IMG/VR virus record: IMGVR_UViG_3300010885_031493
Location: 1 to 45,623 of that record
Strand: one strand, 5' to 3'
Length of the DNA stretch: 45,623 nucleotides
Origin: a virus
The notes beneath the pieces were generated by a model that did not search any database, was not told the origin of the DNA, and saw nothing but the letters and a program-made list of their open reading frames with translations. Position 1 is the first letter of the stretch, and each line of letters starts with the position of its first letter. The position numbers were made by a program, and so were the translations under genes. This document shows, in pieces, positions 39,903 to 45,623 of the stretch.

Positions 39903-39996
39903 CTCTAATATCTCGATCGAAATATTCAGCATCGATGGGAAATATCTCCTCGAATAGTTTTTTAGAGAACTCCTCAAATATTTTTACATGTCTCAT
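39877..39996 (-). CDS. Very small leader peptide or front half of a broken gene
   Basis: 39 aa: MRHVKIFEEFSKKLFEEIFP at the start and DRDIRDENIKEIY at the end. It would be the only product in the window with both the MKxIKLFE-like leader (with IFE and LFE) and an RDxxIxxI-like tail. The alternative is a frameshift joining it to the next frame (to 39708). Confidence 0.45.
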   Translation of the reverse strand: MRHVKIFEEFSKKLFEEIFPIDAEYFDRDIRDENIKEIY

Positions 39997-39997
39997 G

Positions 39998-40242
39998 TTA
40001 TTTTACTTTTTTACAACTTCTACTATATGGTGATCCAATTTCAAACCAATAGTTATTACCATCAGATAAGATAAAGTCGGTTATTATCGAATCATCATCA
40101 ATATCAATTACTGTTTGCAACTTACCAATTGTCTCTAGACTTAGGTCTTTTTCTGATGTAAATTGTTTATAGTTCTTAACATGGTCGTAACCATGACTAG
40201 AAATGTATTATTTATAATCTTATCACCGATTTTGAATCTCAT
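39998..40242 (-). pseudogene. Small unknown gene with one frameshift
   Basis: The ATG at 40242 starts MRFKIGDKIINNTFLV. After this the frame gives only a short tail, while another frame continues GYDHVKNYKQFTSEKDLSLE and ends DGNNYWFEIGSPYSRSCKKVK at 39998. A single-base change near 40190 restores one 81-codon gene. Real decay or a sequencing error cannot be told apart by eye. Confidence 0.55.
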
Positions 40243-40255
40243 AATCTTTTTTTAT

Positions 40256-40268
40256 TATATATTAAAAA
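40256..40268 (-). promoter_or_regulatory. TTTTTAATATATA phage promoter motif
   Basis: On the minus strand, 13 nt before the start at 40242. Confidence 0.45.
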
Positions 40269-40293
40269 TCAAAACACATTATACATTATAGAC

Positions 40294-40301
40294 TATAAAT
40301 A
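40294..40301 (+). promoter_or_regulatory. TATAAATA, T4-late-promoter-like
   Basis: Exact match to the T4 late -10 sequence TATAAATA, 16 nt before the gene 46 start. It is a single occurrence in AT-rich DNA and may be chance. Confidence 0.3.
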
Positions 40302-40317
40302 AAAAATAAAACTATGA

Positions 40318-40611
40318 ATGATAATAAGAGAGATAACCATCAAGAACTTCAAATCATATGGTAATACAACACAAAGATTGACACTCAACACAGAGAAAGG
40401 AGAACTAATACTATTAGTAGGTAACAATGGTAATGGTAAGTCGGTTACACCCTCTACTGAAATAGATGTTGATATACCACTGGAAAATCTAAATTTAGAG
40501 GAATTAGTACAATTTTTGGGAATAATGGATGGGGAAAGCCGGTATATTTTATATATAAAGGAAAATAATAATTCGTTATATGAAGAGTATATCAAATATA
40601 GAAATCAATAA
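40318..40611 (+). CDS. 46: gp46/Rad50-like ATPase, N part fused to split-intein N fragment
   Basis: 97 aa. Residues 1-41 are the start of a T4 gp46-type SMC ATPase (MIIREITIKNFKSYG; LLVGNNGNGK, Walker A up to its Lys). Residue 42 is Ser1 of an intein (SVTPSTEIDVDIPLENLNLE), which takes up the remaining 56 residues. The Walker A Ser is supplied by the C part after splicing. gp46 with gp47 forms the nuclease complex that prepares DNA ends for recombination-dependent replication. It overlaps the endonuclease gene by 32 nt. Confidence 0.88.
   Translation: MIIREITIKNFKSYGNTTQRLTLNTEKGELILLVGNNGNGKSVTPSTEIDVDIPLENLNLEELVQFLGIMDGESRYILYIKENNNSLYEEYIKYRNQ
40441..40608 (+). other. Split-intein N fragment, Ser1 type, atypical split site
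   Basis: 56 aa starting SVTPSTEIDVDIPLENLNLE. Block A (xVTPxTEI) is complete, with Ser instead of the usual Cys at position 1. Block B is not here but on the C fragment, so the split lies between blocks A and B, unlike the common site near the endonuclease position after block B. Confidence 0.8.
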
Positions 40612-41677
40612 AAAACAGTTGGAAGATTATCTATCTGAGTTTCATCCTGATATGAAAGTAAAGATATTGTCAGAAAATGTTCTTGACTTTGATCGTGGTC
40701 CAAAATCATTCAATGATAAGATGAAGAAGATTATAGCCATGCCTAAGTTTGGTAAAAAAACACTCATATACTGGACAAGTCGTGGGTGGTCTGAGGAGGA
40801 GTCACTTAGTAAGAGAATAAAGACTATTAAAAAACCTAATTCATCACCAATGAATCGTGACTTCTGGAGATTAAGGGGGTTTAATGAAGAACAAATAGAC
40901 TTTCAAATAAAGTCACAGAGAAAGATGAATAAAGAATATTGGATTAAAAATGGATTTTCAGATGATCAGGCGATATTAAAAGTGGAGGAATTTCAGAGAG
41001 AAAGTAGTGGGAGATTTATTAAAAAGCTTAAAAGTGATAAGGATTTTAACCTAAGCGTCTGTAGAAAGAGAAAGAACAACATAAACTATTGGCTAGACAG
41101 AGGCTACAGTTTATCTGACTCTAAGAAGAAACAGTCTGATAGTCAGGTCAAATTCTCATTAGACATATGTATAGGAAAATATGGAGCAGTAAATGGTTTG
41201 AAAGTTTGGGAAGATAGACAACGAAAATGGTCGAGTTCATTATTAAATAATGGCAATTTGAAATCTGGCTATTCATCCATAAGTCTAGAATTGTTTGATA
41301 GTATAGTAAGCTGCTTGCTAGATTATGAACAACAGTTTATAAAATATCATAATAGAGGTGGTGAGTTCTTTATAAATTGTATACCTAATTACTTTTTATA
41401 TGATTTCACCGACCTCTTAAATAATAAAATAATTGAATTCAACGGGGATGTATATCATGGTAATCCTTTAATTTTTCAACCAGATGATATTTGTGTTAAT
41501 TATAAACGTAAGCCCCTTATTGCTAAAGAACTATGGGAAAGGGATAAGGTTAAGATAGATTTAGCAAAGGAGAATGGGTTTGAGGTTTTAGTTATTTGGG
41601 AGTCTGAATATAAAAAGGATAGAATAGGAACACTGAATAAGTGTTTAAGTTTTATAAAAAATAATAAGTGTAAATGA
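40580..41677 (+). CDS. EDxHD-type homing endonuclease inside gene 46
   Basis: 365 aa. Four short repeats of the type (Y/F)Wxx(R/N)G(W/F/Y)S...A/S at ~64, ~95, ~120 and ~170 (YWTSRGWSEEES; FWRLRGFNEEQ; YWIKNGFSDDQA; YWLDRGYSLSDS). Next comes GKYGAVNGLKVWEDRQRKWS, then a Vsr-like nuclease YDFTDLLNNKIIEFNGDVYH with GNP (D, E, H in order), ending LAKENGFEVLVIWESEY. The start overlaps IntN and the stop overlaps IntC by 4 nt (ATGA). This is the arrangement known for fractured genes with split inteins. Confidence 0.88.
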   Translation: MKSISNIEINKKQLEDYLSEFHPDMKVKILSENVLDFDRGPKSFNDKMKKIIAMPKFGKKTLIYWTSRGWSEEESLSKRIKTIKKPNSSPMNRDFWRLRGFNEEQIDFQIKSQRKMNKEYWIKNGFSDDQAILKVEEFQRESSGRFIKKLKSDKDFNLSVCRKRKNNINYWLDRGYSLSDSKKKQSDSQVKFSLDICIGKYGAVNGLKVWEDRQRKWSSSLLNNGNLKSGYSSISLELFDSIVSCLLDYEQQFIKYHNRGGEFFINCIPNYFLYDFTDLLNNKIIEFNGDVYHGNPLIFQPDDICVNYKRKPLIAKELWERDKVKIDLAKENGFEVLVIWESEYKKDRIGTLNKCLSFIKNNKCK

Positions 41678-42042
41678 GGTTTAAAATAACATTAGAAAAG
41701 CTAAATGAATTAAATAATTCAATATCTATTATAGACAAGGGTATTAGTGTTAATACACAAAATGGATATAAGAAAATAAAGGCAATTGGGGTGACATCAC
41801 CAAATTCCGAAAAAATTAAAATTCTTACAAAAGATTTTGAATTGGTTGGGTCACCATCACATAGAGTTAAATTTAAGGAAGATTGGTTTTTTCTAAAAGA
41901 CTTGAAACTGGGTAGCTTTGTAAATACGGTAAATGGTCAACAGGAAATAATTTCTATATCAAATGATAGTAATAAGGAGGATTTATGGGATATTGAGGTT
42001 GATGGTGAGGAGTATTACTCAAACGGTATCTTAAGTCATAAT
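41674..42042 (+). other. Split-intein C fragment with intact splice junction
   Basis: 123 aa. It contains a VNTQNGYKKIKAIGVTSPNS strand pair, block B (LVGSPSHRVKF with the block-B His), block F (LWDIEVDGEEYYSNG) and block G ending ILSHN, followed by Ser+1. All residues needed for the C-terminal cleavage (penultimate His, Asn, nucleophile +1) are present. Confidence 0.85.
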
Positions 42043-43623
42043 TCCTCTTTAATAACAGCATTTGATTATGCTTTATATGGTAAGTGTCGTGGTAATAGAA
42101 AGAAAAGTGCCACGCTATCAACACTTCCCAACCGTATAAACGGTAGTGATATGTTAGTATCAATTGACTTCATGTCTGGTGGAACTGATGTTCTTATCAA
42201 TAGAGGTATATCACCAAATGTCCTTACTCTACAAGAAAATGGTATTGAGAATGATAGAGCAGGTAAGTCTAATATAAGTGAGAAAATAGAAGCTCATATC
42301 GGGTTGGATATGGAAACATTTAAGTCGTTTATATCTATGAGTGTGAATGATTTTAAGGACTTTATATCATTATCAAACGAAGAAAAGCAATTATTATTAG
42401 ATAAGTTATTTAACTTAGAGGTTATCAATATACTAAATGATATTCTTAAGGAGATTAATAAGGCTAATAAGTTACAACTAACAAAGTTTGACTCTGAAAT
42501 ATCCACATTAGATGATTCAATTGAGTCTATTAAAAGGTCTATTCGTAATGCAATTGAGAAAGAGAAACTTAATATACAATCTGAAATAGAAACAATTAAG
42601 TTAGAAATGGATTCCAAAAAAGAAGATTATCAGAAGTTAAAGGAAAAGGTAGATAAAATTAAAGCAAAAGATAAAGAAATTAAGAATGAGCTGGATAGAG
42701 AAAAGGAACAGTTTATCAATATTCAGAATGATATTAGAGCCGTGGATAAAGATATCAATCTTTATAATTCTGGCAAGTGCCCTGTTTGTCAAACTGATTT
42801 TGATAATGATCACTTTCATAACCTTAAGGACATTCTATCTGAGAAGAAAGGAAAATTGGAAGAACTTAAACTGGAAGTCGAAAGTAATATCAAACTTATA
42901 AAAGAAAGGCAAGTAAAGCTACAAAAGATGTCTGATGATACTAATACCGCATTCACTGATATAACCTATTTACTTAGAAGTTATAAAACTCAGATTGATA
43001 AGCTAACCACTCAGAAAGATAGAGAATCGGGTAAATCAAGTCCTAATATAGAAGAGTTTGAACGAACAATAGAAGAGTTGGAAACTAAAAGGGTAACCAG
43101 TCAAGAAGTGTCTTCGATATGTAAAGATAAAGAATTATATTATAAAGAGTTATCTAAGGTATTCAGTGAGGATGGTGTTAAGAAGACAATCATCTCAAAC
43201 ATTGTTAAACCAATTAACCATTTCTTAATGCAGAATCTTAGGAAGATGAATCTACCATTTAATGTTCAGTTAGATGATACATTTACTGCTAATATCAAAC
43301 AGTTAGGTGAGACGATTGAACACGATAGTTTAAGCACAGGTGAGCATAGAAGATTAAGTTTAACAATACTTATATCGTATCTAATGTTAATTAGAACAAA
43401 GCATCAGATTAATATCTTATTCTTGGATGAGATATTCAGTTCAATTGATTTAGAAGGGGTGGATGATATATTAAATCTACTGAAAGACTTTGCAGTAAAC
43501 TATAAGATTAATATCTTTGTAGTGCATCACGCCATAGTAAGTCAAGAATATTTCGATAGAATAATCAAGATTAATAAGGATATATTCTCTACAATTGAAG
43601 AGGTTCAATATGTGCTTGATTAA
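41674..43623 (+). CDS. 46: Split-intein C fragment plus main part of gp46/Rad50-like ATPase
   Basis: 649 aa: IntC (1-123), then the gp46 C part from S124 (SSLITAFDYALYGKCRG). Coiled-coil arms flank a zinc hook CPVC (about residues 368-371). The ABC signature is HDSLSTGEHRRLSL (~550-563) and Walker B is INILFLDEIFSSID (~580). Splicing would yield GNGK-SS-LITAF, a correct Walker A, and a protein of about 567 aa, close to T4 gp46 (560). Without splicing the ATPase has no complete nucleotide site. The gp47 partner is not in the window. It converges on the gene at 43620 with a 4-nt overlap. Confidence 0.9.
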   Translation: MRFKITLEKLNELNNSISIIDKGISVNTQNGYKKIKAIGVTSPNSEKIKILTKDFELVGSPSHRVKFKEDWFFLKDLKLGSFVNTVNGQQEIISISNDSNKEDLWDIEVDGEEYYSNGILSHNSSLITAFDYALYGKCRGNRKKSATLSTLPNRINGSDMLVSIDFMSGGTDVLINRGISPNVLTLQENGIENDRAGKSNISEKIEAHIGLDMETFKSFISMSVNDFKDFISLSNEEKQLLLDKLFNLEVINILNDILKEINKANKLQLTKFDSEISTLDDSIESIKRSIRNAIEKEKLNIQSEIETIKLEMDSKKEDYQKLKEKVDKIKAKDKEIKNELDREKEQFINIQNDIRAVDKDINLYNSGKCPVCQTDFDNDHFHNLKDILSEKKGKLEELKLEVESNIKLIKERQVKLQKMSDDTNTAFTDITYLLRSYKTQIDKLTTQKDRESGKSSPNIEEFERTIEELETKRVTSQEVSSICKDKELYYKELSKVFSEDGVKKTIISNIVKPINHFLMQNLRKMNLPFNVQLDDTFTANIKQLGETIEHDSLSTGEHRRLSLTILISYLMLIRTKHQINILFLDEIFSSIDLEGVDDILNLLKDFAVNYKINIFVVHHAIVSQEYFDRIIKINKDIFSTIEEVQYVLD

Positions 43624-44297
43624 GCAGATGTCGGTTTTGAGAAAATATTACTTAGAGCCGACTTATGTTTTTCCTCAGGTGTTAGTGTTTTTGGAGTAAC
43701 ACTTGATGGGGTGTACATAGTATTTATATTCAACTGATCTAATAAGTAAAATGCTGTTTCTACGTCATTAAATTCTGGGAAGTATTCTTCACCTCTTTCT
43801 TCGGCTTCTCTTTCTTTTTCTTTCTCAATGACATTTGTTTTTTGCGCATCAGTAAAATATTCACTTAAAAACTTTTTAAGCTCAACCGCTTCTTTTCTAG
43901 TATCAAATTTATAGGCGGTAATTCTTTTACCATTAGACATACGAGATAGTGCTATACGCACTATATTATTTATACTAACCTCCGATATCATTAAGAACGC
44001 TTCCTTACCATAGTCTGACATGAATTTTATTGCAATTGATTCGCCATCGCACCATGCAAAGGTTGCATAATAATTAACATTTCTTGTTACACCCCCACCC
44101 CAATGAAGTGAGAATGGATAATAGTGCTCTTTAAAATCTTTTGATTTTGGATTCTCAAACGAGGATTTTCCTTTCGTTGACCAATTTTCTAAATCTTTAG
44201 CTCTACCTGCGTGTTCATCACCTAGTTCTCTAAATTTATCAGCTGCGCTGATATAGGTGCTTTTATATAACTCGTTTATGGTTTTAATATATTTCAT
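43620..44297 (-). CDS. Unknown protein with MKYIKTINE leader
   Basis: 225 aa. It begins MKYIKTINELYKST; INE fits the [LI]xE protease rule. The body contains a beta-rich section (YYATFAWCDGESIAIKFMSD, RITAYKFDTRKEAVELKKFL) and a Glu-rich helix (IEKEKEREAEERGEEYFPEF), ending in a Pro/Thr/Ser tail. It is in the same unit as the next gene (3-nt gap). Function is unknown. Confidence 0.7.
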   Translation of the reverse strand: MKYIKTINELYKSTYISAADKFRELGDEHAGRAKDLENWSTKGKSSFENPKSKDFKEHYYPFSLHWGGGVTRNVNYYATFAWCDGESIAIKFMSDYGKEAFLMISEVSINNIVRIALSRMSNGKRITAYKFDTRKEAVELKKFLSEYFTDAQKTNVIEKEKEREAEERGEEYFPEFNDVETAFYLLDQLNINTMYTPSSVTPKTLTPEEKHKSALSNIFSKPTSA

Positions 44298-44300
44298 GTT

Positions 44301-44987
44301 TTATATTTCTATTTTTATGACAGATTTATCGCTATTGTACCAGTCATCAACCTTTACAGTGTAAAATGATGCTATCTCTTCATATTTCGGTATACCCCCA
44401 TATGAGGATATTTTATCAAGCTTCTTCAAGCTTCTAAGATCTTTAATAACTTGATGATATTCAGGTATTTTTTCATCAAAGTATAAGTTAATTTGACTTC
44501 TGGTTGATCTATATCCAGTTCTGTGTTCTCCCTCACTATGGGTATTAAACTTTAGTTTATATTTACTCAACATAACTCTTTTCATTATACCTGATAATAC
44601 ATGATTCATTGTAGATATACTTCCACCAAAAGCATCTGCTAATGTTAATTCCTTATTTTCTCTATCAATATCAATTGTTACATAACTATCTTTATAAGAA
44701 ATATGCCATTTATAATCCATAATATCGAGTCTAGTCAAATAGTTCCTTATTTTTTTATAGTATTTAATATCTTCCATCATTGAGTCCAGTAGTATGTCGT
44801 ATTCGGCTAAATCATTGGCGGATGAATTGATATCATCTTTGTATATAACAACACGAATTATACTCGCATTATCATTAAAAATATCACAAACCTCATCATC
44901 AACATATTGATAGAATATAGATTCAATTTCTTGATATTGTATATCATCTTCCTCTTTGGCCTCAAAAAACTTACTAATATATTTCAT
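44301..44987 (-). CDS. Unknown protein with MKYISKFFEAKEE leader
   Basis: 228 aa. It begins MKYISKFFEAKEEDD. An acidic N-terminal third is followed by a region with basic and aromatic residues (SKYKLKFNTHSEGEHRTGYR). The leader lacks an exact [LI]xE. It is the first gene of a two-gene unit from the shared promoter region at 45007-45023. Function is unknown. Confidence 0.7.
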   Translation of the reverse strand: MKYISKFFEAKEEDDIQYQEIESIFYQYVDDEVCDIFNDNASIIRVVIYKDDINSSANDLAEYDILLDSMMEDIKYYKKIRNYLTRLDIMDYKWHISYKDSYVTIDIDRENKELTLADAFGGSISTMNHVLSGIMKRVMLSKYKLKFNTHSEGEHRTGYRSTRSQINLYFDEKIPEYHQVIKDLRSLKKLDKISSYGGIPKYEEIASFYTVKVDDWYNSDKSVIKIEI

Positions 44988-45006
44988 GTTTAAACTTAAT
45001 ATCTAT

Positions 45007-45023
45007 TTTAGTATATATTAATT
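45007..45023. promoter_or_regulatory. Bidirectional phage promoter motif
   Basis: TTTTAGTATATA on the plus strand and AATTAATATATA on the minus strand overlap, between divergent starts at 44987 and 45024. The near-palindromic ATATAT core could serve both sides. Confidence 0.4.
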
Positions 45024-45272
45024 ATGAAAAATTGGAAATCCATTTTTAAGTTTTTAATTATATTTATATTATCATTTATATCACTTGAGTTAATCGAATA
45101 TTTAGTATCATTATACTTTAATCTAAGATTAGATAGTTTAAAATGGGGTTGGCTTGCATTCATAATATTGTATGGGTTTAAATACCATATATTTTGTTGT
45201 TTATTACCAACTATATGGGCATCTTATAAATGCAGACATAAACACAAATGTAATCACGAACACTGCGAATAA
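45024..45272 (+). CDS. Two-helix membrane protein with Cys/His-rich tail
   Basis: 82 aa. Two hydrophobic helices (FLIIFILSFISLELIEYLVS and LAFIILYGFKYHIFCCLLP), then a short tail CRHKHKCNHEHCE that looks like a metal-binding cluster. Function is unknown. It overlaps the next gene by one base. Confidence 0.65.
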   Translation: MKNWKSIFKFLIIFILSFISLELIEYLVSLYFNLRLDSLKWGWLAFIILYGFKYHIFCCLLPTIWASYKCRHKHKCNHEHCE

Positions 45273-45565
45273 TGAAAGATACAATTATACATTATGAAGG
45301 CATTCAAATACTACCAAGTCTAACACTTTGGAAATATGATGGGATGGTGAGGTTAGGAGAGATTAATAATCTCTTAATTAAGGGCGAGCTATTACTATTC
45401 TATACTGAACGATTGACGATATGTGGTAAGCCGCTATGTATGTACGATGAGAAGTTATTCGAATCTTTAATATGCTATCTCAGTAAAGATTCCATGAATA
45501 CTATAATACATTATCATCTATCCAAAAAGATAACACATAATGAGATGCTAAAATTAACAATATAA
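45272..45565 (+). CDS. Unknown small protein
   Basis: 97 aa. It begins MKDTIIHYEGIQILPSLTLW. Mixed alpha/beta, no recognisable motif. A short internal repetition is seen (TIIHYEG near the start and TIIHYHLS near the end). Coupled to the membrane-protein gene by a one-base overlap. Confidence 0.6.
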   Translation: MKDTIIHYEGIQILPSLTLWKYDGMVRLGEINNLLIKGELLLFYTERLTICGKPLCMYDEKLFESLICYLSKDSMNTIIHYHLSKKITHNEMLKLTI

Positions 45566-45567
45566 AT

Positions 45568-45623
45568 ATGGCAAAAGTTATACACAAATCGGCACCAAGT
45601 CTATCAAAATCAACGTATGGTCC
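45568..45623 (+). CDS. Start of a further gene, cut by the window edge
   Basis: MAKVIHKSAPSLSKSTYG then the edge. It begins 2 nt after the previous stop. Too short to identify. Confidence 0.5.
   Translation, partial: MAKVIHKSAPSLSKSTYG

Noticed and set aside
40294-40301. T4-type late promoter as the general late signal of this phage
   Set aside because: TATAAATA was not seen systematically before virion genes, whereas TTTTAATATATA was.
40318-40611. Short gp46 N part as a truncated pseudogene
   Set aside because: It continues in frame into a complete intein block A, and the matching IntC with HN/S precedes the rest of gp46.
1-45623. CRISPR array, insertion sequence, rRNA or tRNA genes
   Set aside because: No regularly spaced repeats, no transposase motifs or terminal inverted repeats, and no cloverleaf-like sequence was recognised in the few non-coding gaps. 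A tRNA search program would be needed to exclude a tRNA hidden in a gene overlap.

Overview
The window is a gene-dense, strongly AT-rich stretch of a large tailed-phage genome, distantly T4-like. Evidence for this: a myovirus baseplate block (gp5-like spike, gp27-like hub with a lysozyme-like tail, gp53-like wedge protein, two tube/baseplate proteins), a UvsW-type helicase and a gp46-type SMC/Rad50 recombination ATPase. The host is most likely a Bacteroidetes (Flavobacteriia-like) bacterium. The reasons are two TTTG-N19/20-TATATTTG promoters (the Bacteroidetes primary-sigma pattern), a Bacteroidetes-style signal peptide ending AYS/Q, and weak ribosome binding sites. This host assignment is inference.

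Layout. 14-3.6 kb: an unknown gene with a strong host-like promoter, a decayed HNH endonuclease, small unknowns, a homing-endonuclease fragment and a GNAT acetyltransferase. 3.7-8.8 kb (minus): an outer-membrane beta-barrel gene and a tightly overlapping operon of small proteins, many ending in a shared C-terminal motif (about RDxKIxKIL), plus a dephospho-CoA kinase. 8.9-13.5 kb: leader-bearing small proteins, a 2OG-Fe(II) oxygenase and a virion protein. 13.5-15.1 kb (plus): a tandem array of seven related small genes with the same C-terminal motif. 15.2-20.4 kb: a SpoT-like HD hydrolase fused to a ParB-like domain, a small zinc-finger gene, a homing endonuclease, and uvsW split in two around a second endonuclease. 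20.4-28.5 kb (minus): baseplate genes. 28.5-36.2 kb: endonuclease remnants, a DHH phosphoesterase, an HNH endonuclease, an amidoligase with beta-helix tail, an RlmN/Cfr-like radical-SAM enzyme and another endonuclease. 36.3-45.6 kb: more leader proteins and tagged small proteins, thioredoxin reductase, two damaged small genes, and gene 46 broken into three cistrons by a split intein plus endonuclease.

The most notable features are two fractured genes in different states. Gene 46 carries an apparently active, atypically split intein that starts with Ser and sits inside the Walker A motif. In uvsW, both splice junctions of a split intein have been lost, but the inner intein pieces remain on the two halves, which would have to work as two subunits. 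Two protein families also span the window. One is a set of otherwise unrelated proteins that begin MK(Y/H/W)(I/L)K(L)FE, resembling T4 capsid-targeting propeptides. The other is about 17 small proteins that end in RDxKIxxIL. The leader genes mostly follow a phage-type TTTTAATATATA promoter motif, whereas the largest operon of tagged genes follows a host-type promoter, which suggests late versus early expression. No tRNA, rRNA, CRISPR array or insertion sequence was seen.
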